Assembly: GCA_938092255.1 (NCBI GenBank)
Contig: CALKHF010000002.1
Span: 1 to 61,965, forward strand
Source of the DNA: an uncultured Flavobacteriales bacterium
GTDB taxonomy: Bacteria; Bacteroidota; Bacteroidia; Flavobacteriales_D; Crocinitomicaceae
DNA: 61,965 bases
Direction of reading: 5' to 3'
Shown here: positions 28,367-36,981 of the stretch, piece after piece
Position numbering within the stretch: the first letter of the stretch is position 1
How the letters are laid out: every line of letters begins with the position of its first letter
Program-made: the position numbers and the translations under genes
Notes under the pieces: generated by a model
Seen by the model: the letters and a program-made list of their open reading frames with translations, nothing else
What the model was told of the DNA's origin: nothing
Database searches by the model: none

Positions 28367-28374
28367 TAAACTTG
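28367..28374 (+). promoter_or_regulatory. Putative -7 element (TAAACTTG), near-leaderless
   Basis: TAAACTTG has one mismatch to TAnnTTTG and ends 7 bases before the ATG of the carboxypeptidase-regulatory-domain gene, implying a 5' leader of only a few bases. It shares the 135-base divergent gap with the guaB promoter. Confidence 0.4.
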
Positions 28375-28381
28375 TCGTGTA

Positions 28382-29023
28382 ATGAATATGAAAATTTTAT
28401 TTCTTTTTTTAGGCACATTTTTTCTTGGACATCTAACACTAGCGCAACGTAGCGATATTGATACTTCAAAAATTTTACAACTTTCAGGGGTTGTTGTTTC
28501 TGAACACGACTTAAATCCAATGCCCTATATAACTGTTTATGACCGCTCCATTGGTAGAGGTGTAATTGCAGATTATTACGGCTATTTCTCAATGGTTTCA
28601 TTTCCCGGAGATACTTTGTATTTTTCTTATTATGGTTATAAAACTTCATCTTACATCGTCCCTGACTCATTAGAGGAAAATCGATACAGTATAATACACA
28701 TGCTGCAACAGGACACAATTAATTTACCAGAGGTAACCGTTTATCCATGGCCATCTAGAGAAGATTTTGCGCGGTTTTTTGTTGAAATGAAGCCTTATGA
28801 TGATGCCATAAGACGTGCACAGAGAGAGCTCTCAGGCGAATCTCTTGCTTTTGTTGCAGCGCGGCTTGATGCAGATGCTTCATTGGCAAGTGGATTAACA
28901 ATGAACCAAAGATACACCAAACTCTATACAAACGGCCAACTCCCTATCAATAATTTACTTAACCCATATTCGTGGGCCAAACTAATTAGAGATTGGAAAG
29001 AGGGAAAATTAAAACGTGAGTGA
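28382..29023 (+). CDS. Exported protein with carboxypeptidase-regulatory-like domain
   Basis: A 213-residue secreted protein. The signal peptide is MNMKILFLFLGTFFLGHLTLAQ. It is followed by a CarboxypepD_reg-like beta-sandwich (LQLSGVVVSEHDLNPMPYITVYDRSIGRGVIADYYGYFSMVSFPGDTLYFSYYGYKTSSYIV, about 33-95), the plug-like domain found at the start of many Bacteroidetes outer-membrane proteins. The C-terminal ~100 residues (LPEVTVYPWPSREDFARFFVEM ...) have no recognisable enzyme motif. There is no TonB receptor barrel, so it is a stand-alone domain. It is convergent with the HD hydrolase gene (11-base gap). Function unknown. Confidence 0.8.
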   Translation: MNMKILFLFLGTFFLGHLTLAQRSDIDTSKILQLSGVVVSEHDLNPMPYITVYDRSIGRGVIADYYGYFSMVSFPGDTLYFSYYGYKTSSYIVPDSLEENRYSIIHMLQQDTINLPEVTVYPWPSREDFARFFVEMKPYDDAIRRAQRELSGESLAFVAARLDADASLASGLTMNQRYTKLYTNGQLPINNLLNPYSWAKLIRDWKEGKLKRE

Positions 29024-29034
29024 TGTTTTTGATA

Positions 29035-30294
29035 TTATTCAGGATAACACAAAAAATACTTCTCAACTGGTTTAGCCAATGCAGAAATATTAAGATTATC
29101 TGAAGCTTCTGCCAAATCAACAATTTCACCTGACTTCAATAAAATATTAATATTCTGATGTTTTTGGTTGTATGCCTTATTGATTAGTTTATCTGAAAAC
29201 ACCAAAAAATCAGGATCTAAACCTTTAAATTTAGAAGTAGTAGTTATTACTTTTTTTCGCTTTTCAATTTGTTCAAGTGAAAAAGGGGTTCGTGAAATTT
29301 CAATTTTAAAAAGCCTTCTATTCACAATAGAAGCGGATAAGAATCTCAGCACCTCATCTTCGTGGCGACACCAAACTTTGAGACTCGCCAAAATATCAAA
29401 GTCATCTAGTTCTGCAAATCGATCAATAGCATCGTCTTTATTTTTGAAATCTTCATTCAAAATATCTTCTTTTAAAAAAAAGGAAAGTGAAGGGCTCGCA
29501 TATACTTCCTTGCCACTTTTAACCAATTTCTTTGCTCTTCTGAGCGCATAAATAAGCATGTATTCGGCAGATACAACTGTTTTGTGAAGATATACTTGCC
29601 AATACATTAATCTTCTTGCGACAATAAACTTTTCAATAGAATAAATTCCTTTTTCTTCTATGACTAAACTTCCATTGTGAACCTGAAGCATTTCAATAAG
29701 CCTGTCACTTCCAATAATTCCTTCACTAACTCCTGAATAAAAACTATCTCGATTTAGATAATCCAACCGATCCATATCAAGCTGACTTGAAACCAATTGA
29801 TGTAAAAAGGGTTTGTCGTGTTTATTTTCAAAAATACTAAGTGCCATTTTTAAATCTGCTCCAAATTCTCGCTCCAAGCGCTTGATAAAAAATCCAGAAA
29901 TATCCTCATGATTTACTGAGTTTACAATATCGAATTCTAAAGCATGACTGAATGGGCCATGTCCTATGTCGTGCAAAAGAATTGCAAGAAAAACACCGCG
30001 CTCTTCTTCATCTGTAATTTCGTGACCTTTTCTCTTCAGTACAGCAACAGCTTGTGTCATCAAATGCATTGCACCCAAAACATGTTGAAATCTTGAATGA
30101 ATCGCACCTGGATAAACCAAATGACTCAATCCAAGTTGAGAAATTCGTCGCAATCTTTGCATGAACGGATGCTCGATGATATCGAATATTAAATCGTTAG
30201 GTATGGCAATAAAACCATAGATTGGATCGTTTATGATTTTCTTCTTATTGTTGCGATTCAATTTTACTTGCAAATGACTACTTTTATTTTTCAC
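29035..30294 (-). CDS. HD-domain phosphohydrolase (SAMHD1/dGTPase-like)
   Basis: A 419-residue HD-superfamily hydrolase. The metal-binding residues are in GAIHSRFQHVLGAMHLMTQ (first His, about 62-80), LAILLHDIGHGPFSHALE (HD motif, about 103-120) and SSQLDMDRLDYLNRDSFYSG (third Asp, about 168-187). This pattern is shared with COG1078-type enzymes related to dGTP triphosphohydrolase and SAMHD1, widespread in Bacteroidetes; the substrate here is not known. The start appears to be GTG at 30294. It is divergent from porX with only 20 bases between starts, so the two promoters must overlap the coding ends. Confidence 0.88.
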   Translation of the reverse strand: MKNKSSHLQVKLNRNNKKKIINDPIYGFIAIPNDLIFDIIEHPFMQRLRRISQLGLSHLVYPGAIHSRFQHVLGAMHLMTQAVAVLKRKGHEITDEEERGVFLAILLHDIGHGPFSHALEFDIVNSVNHEDISGFFIKRLEREFGADLKMALSIFENKHDKPFLHQLVSSQLDMDRLDYLNRDSFYSGVSEGIIGSDRLIEMLQVHNGSLVIEEKGIYSIEKFIVARRLMYWQVYLHKTVVSAEYMLIYALRRAKKLVKSGKEVYASPSLSFFLKEDILNEDFKNKDDAIDRFAELDDFDILASLKVWCRHEDEVLRFLSASIVNRRLFKIEISRTPFSLEQIEKRKKVITTTSKFKGLDPDFLVFSDKLINKAYNQKHQNINILLKSGEIVDLAEASDNLNISALAKPVEKYFLCYPE

Positions 30295-30314
30295 TACTAA
30301 ATTAAGCTAAAAGA

Positions 30315-31868
30315 ATGACTAATTCAGGAAATATCCTTTGGGCAGATGATGAAATTGATCTACTTAAACCACACATACTCTTTTTGGAATCAAAAGGTTA
30401 CACCGTTGAAGGAGTAACCAATGGTTTAGATGCCCTTGAATTGGCTCAAAGTACTTACTTTGATATTATTTTCCTTGATGAAAATATGCCAGGACTTTCG
30501 GGTCTAGAAACATTGACCAAAATCAAAGAGGTCGATCCTAATGTACCCGTAGTTATGATTACCAAGAGCGAGGAGGAACAAATTATGGAAGACGCTATCG
30601 GTTCTAAAATTGCTGATTATTTAATTAAACCTGTAAATCAAAATCAGATCCTCATTAGTCTCAAAAAAAACCTAAACCGATCAAAATTGGTTAGTGATAT
30701 TACCAGCTTAAACTATCGAAAAGAATTTCGACAGCTTGGTATGCAGTTAAATAATAGAATGGACGCTTTAGAATGGACGGAATTATATTCAAAACTGGTA
30801 TACTGGGAGCTTCAATTGGATAAAATTGAAGATTCAGGAATGAGTGAAATATTTGAAATGCAAAAAAAAGAGGCAAATCAACTGTTTTGTAAATTTATTG
30901 AGGACAATTATTTAGACTGGCATAACGGTATTGAAGAGGGTCCATTATTCATACATAATGTTTTAAAAAACAGGATTTTAAAGAACAATATCGCGGATAA
31001 AACTTTAGTCTTGGTAATTGACAACCTTCGTTTTGACCAATGGAAAGTGTTGGAACCCGTTTTTAATAAATACTTCGTAAAGGAGAAAGAAGAAATTGTA
31101 TATTCAATTTTACCAACTGCTACTCAATATGCTAGAAATGCTTTTTTCTCTGGATTAATGCCCTCTGAAATAGCAAAAAAACATCCTCAGTATTGGAAAA
31201 ATGAAGATGACGAAGGAAGTAAAAATAAATTTGAAGAAGAACTTTTGGAGCAAAACATGAAAAGACTTGGGAAATCGTCTTTGAAATGTTCATATAACAA
31301 GATAACCAATGTTAATGCTGGAAAAAAATTGGTTGAACAATTTCACAAACTCAAAGAAAATGACATCAATTTCATCGTTTACAATTTTGTTGATATGCTG
31401 TCACATGCACGAACTGAAATGGAAGTTATTAGAGAACTGGCTGATGACGAGTCGGCATATCGATCAATAACAATGTCTTGGTTTGAACATTCTCCTCTTT
31501 TAGACATTATAAAGCAGGCAGCAGAAGATAAAATTAAATTAATTATTACTACAGACCACGGAACTATAAAAGTGAATCAACCCGTCAAGATAGCAGGAGA
31601 AAGAAATACCAACACCAATCTTAGATACAAGGTTGGCAGGGGCTTAGGATACAAGAGTAAAGAGGTTTTTGTGGTTTCAAACCCGCAGGATGCTTTTCTT
31701 CCTAAACAAAAAATGTCAAGTGAATTTGTCTTTGCAAAAGAACAAGACTTCTTCGTTTATCCCAACAATTACAATCATTTTGTAAATTATTATGGGAACA
31801 CTTTTCAGCATGGGGGAATTTCGATGGAGGAAATGTTGATTCCTTACATTGAAATGAGGTCCAAATAA
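30315..31868 (+). CDS. porX: PorX-type response regulator with PglZ domain
   Basis: A 517-residue protein with an N-terminal receiver domain (ILWADDEIDLLKPHI, phospho-acceptor Asp in IIFLDENMPGLSG, Lys in YLIKPVN) followed by a PglZ domain of the alkaline-phosphatase fold (TLVLVIDNLRFDQWKVL, IVYNFVDMLSHAR, LIITTDHGTIKV, NYYGNTFQHGGISMEEMLIPYIEM). This architecture and length match PorX, the response regulator of the PorXY system that controls type IX secretion genes in Porphyromonas gingivalis and relatives. Three candidate T9SS cargo genes lie in the same window. No PorY kinase gene is adjacent. Confidence 0.92.
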   Translation: MTNSGNILWADDEIDLLKPHILFLESKGYTVEGVTNGLDALELAQSTYFDIIFLDENMPGLSGLETLTKIKEVDPNVPVVMITKSEEEQIMEDAIGSKIADYLIKPVNQNQILISLKKNLNRSKLVSDITSLNYRKEFRQLGMQLNNRMDALEWTELYSKLVYWELQLDKIEDSGMSEIFEMQKKEANQLFCKFIEDNYLDWHNGIEEGPLFIHNVLKNRILKNNIADKTLVLVIDNLRFDQWKVLEPVFNKYFVKEKEEIVYSILPTATQYARNAFFSGLMPSEIAKKHPQYWKNEDDEGSKNKFEEELLEQNMKRLGKSSLKCSYNKITNVNAGKKLVEQFHKLKENDINFIVYNFVDMLSHARTEMEVIRELADDESAYRSITMSWFEHSPLLDIIKQAAEDKIKLIITTDHGTIKVNQPVKIAGERNTNTNLRYKVGRGLGYKSKEVFVVSNPQDAFLPKQKMSSEFVFAKEQDFFVYPNNYNHFVNYYGNTFQHGGISMEEMLIPYIEMRSK

Positions 31869-31904
31869 AATTATCTATAAAACACTTTTATGTCTTGCTT
31901 TCCT

Positions 31905-31912
31905 TAATTTTG
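31905..31912 (+). promoter_or_regulatory. sufS promoter -7 element (TAATTTTG), near-leaderless
   Basis: TAATTTTG matches TAnnTTTG exactly and ends 7 bases before the first ATG of sufS, so the predicted mRNA begins at or within about three bases of the start codon. No -33 TTG is at the expected place. Confidence 0.55.
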
Positions 31913-31919
31913 CACAATA

Positions 31920-33155
31920 ATGATGGACACACCAAAAAAGAATACAATCATTGAAGGCATTAGGGCTCAGTTTCCAATATTGACTCAGAAGGTTAATGGA
32001 AGGAATTTGATTTATTTTGATAATGCAGCGACCTCGCAAAAACCCAAGTCTGTAATTGATAGAATAAGCTCCTATTACGAAAAGGAGAATGCAAATATAC
32101 ATAGAGGTGTTCATACATTAAGTCAAGAGGCCACAACGTCTTACGAACAAGCCAGACAAAAGATAAGCAGCTACCTCAATGCAAGAAGTGAATCGGAAAT
32201 TATTTTTACCAAAGGAACAACTGACGGAATTAATTTAATAGCCTCTTCGTTTGGTGAACTTCTTAATCCCGGTGACGAAGTTCTTATTTCAGCAATGGAG
32301 CATCATTCGAATATTGTACCCTGGCAGCTTTTAGAAACTAGAAAAAAAATCAAGCTTAAAGTAATCCCAATTCATAAGTCTGGAGAAATTGACCTTAAGG
32401 AATTTGAGAATTTACTTAATAAAAAAACAAAGCTTGTATCAATAACACACATCTCGAACTCTCTTGGAATTATAAATCCAATTGATGAGATTATTCATAA
32501 ATCCCATAAAGTAGGTGCTAAAGTACTCATTGATGGTGCTCAAAGCATACAACACGAAAAAATCGATTTACAAGAATTGGATTGTGATTTTTTCGTTTTT
32601 TCAGGTCATAAAGTGTATGGCCCTACAGGGATTGGTGTCCTTTACGGAAAAAGTGAACTCTTAAATATAATGCCTCCATATCAAGGCGGTGGTGATATGA
32701 TTGAAAAAGTCAGTTTTGAAAAGACCACTTTTAATGTCTTACCCTTCAAGTTTGAGGCAGGAACTCCAAATATCGTAGGTGGTATTGCGTTAGGTACTGC
32801 ATTTGATTTTATAGAATCACTCAATTTTGAAGAGTGTCAAGTACATGAATTGGAACTTCTCCGTTACGCAGAAGAACAATTGAGATCAATATCGGGCATT
32901 CAAATATTTGGAAATTCTAAAAACAAGACAAGTGTGATCTCATTTAACGTGGGAAATATTCATCCTTTTGACATAGGAACCTTACTCGACAAGCAAGGAA
33001 TCGCAGTTCGAACAGGGCACCATTGTACTCAACCAATAATGGATTTTTATCAAATACCTGGGACAATAAGAGTATCATTCAGTATATACAATACTAAAAG
33101 TGAAATAGATTTATTTATGGCAGCTTTAAACAAGTCCATTCAAATCCTGAGCTAA
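31920..33155 (+). CDS. sufS: Cysteine desulfurase SufS
   Basis: A 411-residue group II cysteine desulfurase. YFDNAATSQKPKSVIDRI, EHHSNIVPWQL, the Schiff-base lysine in FFVFSGHKVYGPTGIGVLYGK and the catalytic Cys in RTGHHCTQPIMDFY are all present. It removes sulfur from cysteine for Fe-S cluster assembly, handing it to SufE. Two adjacent ATG codons open the ORF (31920 and 31923). The SufE ATG overlaps the last base of the stop, so sufS, sufE and sufT form one unit. Confidence 0.96.
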   Translation: MMDTPKKNTIIEGIRAQFPILTQKVNGRNLIYFDNAATSQKPKSVIDRISSYYEKENANIHRGVHTLSQEATTSYEQARQKISSYLNARSESEIIFTKGTTDGINLIASSFGELLNPGDEVLISAMEHHSNIVPWQLLETRKKIKLKVIPIHKSGEIDLKEFENLLNKKTKLVSITHISNSLGIINPIDEIIHKSHKVGAKVLIDGAQSIQHEKIDLQELDCDFFVFSGHKVYGPTGIGVLYGKSELLNIMPPYQGGGDMIEKVSFEKTTFNVLPFKFEAGTPNIVGGIALGTAFDFIESLNFEECQVHELELLRYAEEQLRSISGIQIFGNSKNKTSVISFNVGNIHPFDIGTLLDKQGIAVRTGHHCTQPIMDFYQIPGTIRVSFSIYNTKSEIDLFMAALNKSIQILS

Positions 33156-33565
33156 TGAACTATACCGAAAAACAAAATTCCATTATTGAGGACTTTTCCA
33201 TGTTTGATGACTGGATGGAGAAATACGAATTAATTATTGACTTGGGAAAAGAAATTGAATTGATACCAACGGAAGATAAACAGGATGATCAACTTATCGA
33301 AGGGTGTCAGTCTCGAGTTTGGCTTAAATCCAATTACAAAAATGGCAAAATGTTTTATTACGCAGATTCAGATGCCATAATCACAAAAGGCATCATTTCT
33401 TTACTTATAAAAGTCATGAATGGTGAAAAGCCTAAAACAATAGCCCAAGAGGAATTGTTTTTCATAAAAAAAATAGGCCTTCAAGAGCACCTATCTCCTA
33501 CAAGAGCCAATGGTCTTTTAGAAATGGTTAAGCGAATGAAGTTAGACGCCATAAAAAACATTTAA
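33155..33565 (+). CDS. sufE: Sulfur acceptor protein SufE
   Basis: A 136-residue SufE of normal length. The persulfide-accepting Cys lies in DQLIEGCQSRVWLK (about residue 50), and FYYADSDAIITKGIISLLIKVMNGE and the C-terminal HLSPTRANGLLEMVKRMK segment match the family. It takes sulfur from SufS and stimulates its activity. It starts on a one-base overlap with sufS and ends directly at the sufT ATG. Confidence 0.95.
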   Translation: MNYTEKQNSIIEDFSMFDDWMEKYELIIDLGKEIELIPTEDKQDDQLIEGCQSRVWLKSNYKNGKMFYYADSDAIITKGIISLLIKVMNGEKPKTIAQEELFFIKKIGLQEHLSPTRANGLLEMVKRMKLDAIKNI

Positions 33566-33871
33566 ATGGAAGAATTAGAAAATACAATTGTTGATGTACT
33601 TAAATCTATTTATGATCCTGAAATACCTGTTGATGTATATGAATTGGGATTAATTTACGAAGTAAAAATAGACAAAGAATCAAATGTTCAAATTGAAATG
33701 ACATTGACATCTCCCAATTGTCCTGTAGCGGAAAGCATGCCAAAAGAGGTTGAAGATAAAGTGGCAGAAATAACCGATGTCAAATCAGCAAAAGTGAATA
33801 TCGTTTTTGATCCTCCTTGGGATAAAGATATGATGAGTGAAGAAGCAAAGCTCGAGCTAGGCTTTTTATAA
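33566..33871 (+). CDS. sufT: DUF59/MIP18-type Fe-S assembly protein SufT
   Basis: A 101-residue MIP18/DUF59 protein. SIYDPEIPVDVYELGLIYEVKID (about 14-36) and MTLTSPNCPVAESMPKEVEDKV carry the conserved DPE and the TSPxCP cysteine motif, and VFDPPWDKDMMSEEAKLELGF is the standard C-terminus. SufT proteins help mature Fe-S proteins and typically follow sufSE in Bacteroidetes. The ATG directly abuts the sufE stop. It ends one base from the convergent OmpA gene. Confidence 0.92.
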   Translation: MEELENTIVDVLKSIYDPEIPVDVYELGLIYEVKIDKESNVQIEMTLTSPNCPVAESMPKEVEDKVAEITDVKSAKVNIVFDPPWDKDMMSEEAKLELGFL

Positions 33872-33872
33872 T

Positions 33873-35330
33873 TTACTTATTCTGAATATATACCTCTACT
33901 CTTCTATTAAGAGCCCTACCAACAGATGTATTACTTAAAAACTTGGGCTTGGTTTCACCAAAGGAAACAACCTCAATACGCGAGGAATCAACACCTCTAC
34001 TCACTAAATACTTCTTGATCGACTCTGCTCTTTTTCTAGCAAGTATTAAATTAAGATCTTCACCTCCCGTAATATCGGCATGACCCGTTAATAGTATTTT
34101 TAAGCTCGCATCCGATTTCAAAATATTGGCCGTTTCATTCAATACATTATAAAACTTTCCTTGAACGTATGACTGATTCAATCCAAAATTTATATCACCT
34201 ATGGTAGTTAGGCTTGACTTGTCTATAACAATAGGGGTTGTATTTGGAGTCTCAGGCGTTACTGGTGTCTCAGGCGTTTCTGGTGTCTCAGGCGTTTCTG
34301 GTGTTTCTGGTGTCTCAGGCGTTTCTGGTGTCTCAGGCGTTTCTGGTGTCTCAGGCGTTTCTGGTGTCTCAGGTGTTTCTGGTGTCTCTGGCGTTTCTGG
34401 TGTCTCAGGTGTTTCTGGTGTCTCAGGCGTTTCTGGTGTCTCAGGTGTTTCTGGTGTCTCAGGCGTTTCTGGATTTTGGGCCAAATCAAGCGTAACTCCT
34501 TTACAGTCTACAGTATTTCCTTCAGGTGTGTTGGGTTCATCATCCATTACATTGATAATTCCATCACCATCATCATCTCTCAATTTCTTCATTAAATTTT
34601 GATTGGTACTGTCCAATTTTTTAATCTCTACATCTAGATAAGACATGTCTGGAAAGCATGGCGTGTATGCCCAATCCATATGAGTTTCATTTTTACCCAA
34701 ATAAAAATTCAATCCTAAACTTCCATTGGCAAGAAAACCATCAAACCCTCTTTGACTATGGGATTGCGTCATGTCAAAAGTATATTGCTGATAGATATGC
34801 CAGATAAACGAAATATCTGCAACAAGAGCCACTCTATTTCCTAATTTAATCTGTGGTGTAAAACCTACCACATAATTAAACATTTTATCAGCTAATCCAG
34901 AATCAACGCTCTTGATTTGAGATAAACCACCTCCCGTATGAAACAATAAGCTTATGTGATTTGAGAAATTCTCAAATTTGAATGCTCTTCCGATATCCAA
35001 AATTAATTGCAAGGAGCTTCGCATGTAGTTCGTTCTAAATTCGAAACTGTTGCCATTTGAACCAAATTCATCATTTTTAATTCGGTCAAAACCTCCATCT
35101 ACTTTAATGCCGTATTTGTTATTAAACATGTATCGAAGTCCACCTGAAGCATGAAACAAACCTACCGTGTTTGAAAAATATCCTGTAGCGTAAGGTTTTA
35201 CTGCATTTGTAGCACCACCATTTAAATCCAAAGACCATTTATTGTTTTGCTCAAACTGTGCTTGACCCACGTTTGAAAAAATCAATAAAATTAAAATTAA
35301 AAATATCCGAATCATCCCAATGCTTTTCAT
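33873..35330 (-). CDS. OmpA-family outer-membrane protein with PET-repeat linker
   Basis: An exported protein of about 485 residues. The signal peptide (MKSIGMIRIFLILILLIFSNVGQAQ) is followed by a beta-barrel-like N-terminal half, a thrombospondin-3-type calcium segment (DDDGDGIINVMDDEPN), a long linker of more than 20 Pro-Glu-Thr triplets, and a C-terminal OmpA peptidoglycan-binding domain (LTGHADITGGEDLNLILARKRAESIKKYL ... VVSFGETKP). It would link the outer membrane to peptidoglycan. The ORF track begins at a TTG at 35339; the ATG at 35330 puts the signal peptide in standard form and is preferred. Confidence 0.92.
   Translation of the reverse strand: MKSIGMIRIFLILILLIFSNVGQAQFEQNNKWSLDLNGGATNAVKPYATGYFSNTVGLFHASGGLRYMFNNKYGIKVDGGFDRIKNDEFGSNGNSFEFRTNYMRSSLQLILDIGRAFKFENFSNHISLLFHTGGGLSQIKSVDSGLADKMFNYVVGFTPQIKLGNRVALVADISFIWHIYQQYTFDMTQSHSQRGFDGFLANGSLGLNFYLGKNETHMDWAYTPCFPDMSYLDVEIKKLDSTNQNLMKKLRDDDGDGIINVMDDEPNTPEGNTVDCKGVTLDLAQNPETPETPETPETPETPETPETPETPETPETPETPETPETPETPETPETPETPETPETPETPETPETPETPVTPETPNTTPIVIDKSSLTTIGDINFGLNQSYVQGKFYNVLNETANILKSDASLKILLTGHADITGGEDLNLILARKRAESIKKYLVSRGVDSSRIEVVSFGETKPKFLSNTSVGRALNRRVEVYIQNK
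34243..34471. repeat. Tandem 9-bp repeat encoding (Pro-Glu-Thr)n
   Basis: About 24-25 tandem 9-base units read on the plus strand as GTCTCAGGCGTTTCTGGT-type sequence. Synonymous differences give a mostly 18-base higher-order period with occasional 9-base slippage. On the minus strand it encodes the PET linker of the OmpA protein. The repeat has no stops in several other frames, which creates the long spurious ORFs in the track. Confidence 0.95.
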
Positions 35331-35368
35331 TCTGAACAAATATAAGCTAAAAACCTTTAATTATTGTA

Positions 35369-35800
35369 TCAATTTCGAGTGAATATAAACTTGCGTAGTT
35401 GATAATTAGGAAAATCATAATATTCGATAACGAGATCTTTCGAATTAAACAAAACCAAACTAAATGGAACAATTTCCTGATTGACAGATAGATTCAATAC
35501 TTCTGAATTTGAATTTACATTCAACGAATCTCCCTCGAAATTAATGCTGTAAGCTTGTCCATTGGCAACATCATCGTCTTGAAAAAACACTACTCCGGAA
35601 GAAGTGTTTTCCTCAAAGTTCAGTTTTAATTCACCTTCAACATTATTAAGATAAAAGGTAAATCCCTGACCGTCTACAACCCGCATTTCCTCAAGTACCC
35701 ATTCTCCAGAAATTTTATTTTCAATTCTTTTTTGTTTTGAGCACGAAAAAAGAATAGAGAATGTAAATACAAAAAGAAATAGCACTTTCAATTTATTCAT
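35369..35800 (-). CDS. Lipocalin-like lipoprotein
   Basis: A 143-residue putative lipoprotein. The signal (KVLFLFVFTFSILFSC) ends in a lipobox Cys at about residue 20. A small beta-barrel-like domain follows, beginning NKISGEWVLEEMRV, the GxW-type opening of lipocalin-like Bacteroidetes proteins, and ending LRKFIFTRN. No ligand can be predicted. Its start overlaps the stop of the M20 amidohydrolase gene by 4 bases, so it is probably the last gene of that unit. Confidence 0.75.
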   Translation of the reverse strand: MNKLKVLFLFVFTFSILFSCSKQKRIENKISGEWVLEEMRVVDGQGFTFYLNNVEGELKLNFEENTSSGVVFFQDDDVANGQAYSINFEGDSLNVNSNSEVLNLSVNQEIVPFSLVLFNSKDLVIEYYDFPNYQLRKFIFTRN

Positions 35801-36981
35801 GAAAATACAATTGAAGAAAGCATTTGAATTCCTTTTTTAATCGCACGAGGGTCGATGTCAAAATTAGGATGATGCAATCCGTTAACGATACCCTTTTCTT
35901 CATTTCTTACTCCCAATCTAAAAAAACATACTGGAACTAGTTGACTGTAATAAGCAAAGTCTTCGGAAGTCATTCTCTTAGGTAAATCATGAACCATTTC
36001 TGTTCCATAATTATCTATAGCAATATTTCGAATTGCACCCGTTAGCTCTACATCGTTTTTAAGAAAAGGATATCCATGAGAAATATTCAATTTAATCTCT
36101 CCTCTATATTTTCTTGAAATATTTTCAGCAATTGTAATGAGTTCAACTTTCGCCACATCCCTCCACTTTTCATCCATTGTTCGAAAAGTACCTTTTATAA
36201 ATGCTTTTTCAGGAACTACATTGGTTGCTCCTTTAGCTTCAAAATGCCCAAAATTTATTACACTTGGAATATTTTTTGGGGTATTTTCATCTATAAATTG
36301 CTTGGCTTGAAGAATGAACTCAGCACCCATAAAAAGTGGATTCACGGTTCGGTCTGGAAGTGCTCCATGCCCTCCTAATCCTTGCACCTCAACATGCAAT
36401 TCATCACAAGATGCCATATATAAACCTCCTTTAAATCCAAAATGACCATAGTCCAAATCAGGAAATACATGAAGAGCCACCATTTTATCAACCAATGGTG
36501 CTTTGAGTCCTCCTTCTCGAATTACGAGAGTGGCTCCTCCTGGGTTTTGTTCTTCTCCAGGCTGGAAAATAAGCTTTACTGGTTGATTTAATTGATTTCT
36601 ATTTTGATAAATAAACTCTGCAGTCCCAAGTAATATAGAAGTATGTACATCATGACCACATGCGTGCATGACCCCATCAACTTTACTTTTATAAGGCACC
36701 TCATTAGCCTCTTGGATTGGCAAAGCATCAAGATCTGCTCTTAAAGCAATACAAGCCATGTTTTCTGAATGATGATCCCCTGAAATTAAAGCGGCAACGC
36801 CCGTATCTCCGATTGAAAAATTATCAATACCAATTTCAGATAAAACAGATGAAACAAACTTTGACGTATTGTATTCCTTATAGGACAATTCAGGATTGCG
36901 ATGTAAATGCTCGCGGTATCCTAAGACCTTGTCATAAATCTTTTCAGAGTAAATCTCAATTTGTTTGAAATCAATCGCCAT
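35797..36981 (-). CDS. M20 family amidohydrolase (N-acyl amino acid/hippurate hydrolase-like)
   Basis: A 394-residue metallohydrolase. LHRNPELSYKEYNTSKF, IALRADLDALPI, the metal ligands in DGVMHACGHDVHTSILLGTAEF, the catalytic Glu pair in IFQPGEEQNPGGA, and the dimerisation-domain segment VEVQGLGGHGALPDRTVNPLF all match the M20D amidohydrolase family, which removes acyl groups from amino acids or related amides. It has no signal peptide and is probably cytosolic. It overlaps the TSUP permease start region by 11 bases, so transport and hydrolysis may be linked, but the substrate is unknown. Confidence 0.93.
   Translation of the reverse strand: MAIDFKQIEIYSEKIYDKVLGYREHLHRNPELSYKEYNTSKFVSSVLSEIGIDNFSIGDTGVAALISGDHHSENMACIALRADLDALPIQEANEVPYKSKVDGVMHACGHDVHTSILLGTAEFIYQNRNQLNQPVKLIFQPGEEQNPGGATLVIREGGLKAPLVDKMVALHVFPDLDYGHFGFKGGLYMASCDELHVEVQGLGGHGALPDRTVNPLFMGAEFILQAKQFIDENTPKNIPSVINFGHFEAKGATNVVPEKAFIKGTFRTMDEKWRDVAKVELITIAENISRKYRGEIKLNISHGYPFLKNDVELTGAIRNIAIDNYGTEMVHDLPKRMTSEDFAYYSQLVPVCFFRLGVRNEEKGIVNGLHHPNFDIDPRAIKKGIQMLSSIVFS

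Noticed and set aside
28353-28718. 121-residue minus-strand ORF over the carboxypeptidase-regulatory gene
   Set aside because: The plus-strand gene has a signal peptide and a recognisable domain; the antisense ORF has neither.
34243-34471. Possible CRISPR array because of regular short repeats
   Set aside because: The units are contiguous 9-base coding repeats without unique spacers.
34201-34602. 133-residue plus-strand ORF with VSG repeats, and the other repeat ORFs at 34238-34495 and 34259-34489
   Set aside because: They are alternative-frame readings of the PET tandem repeat in the OmpA gene and have no sensible flanking sequence.
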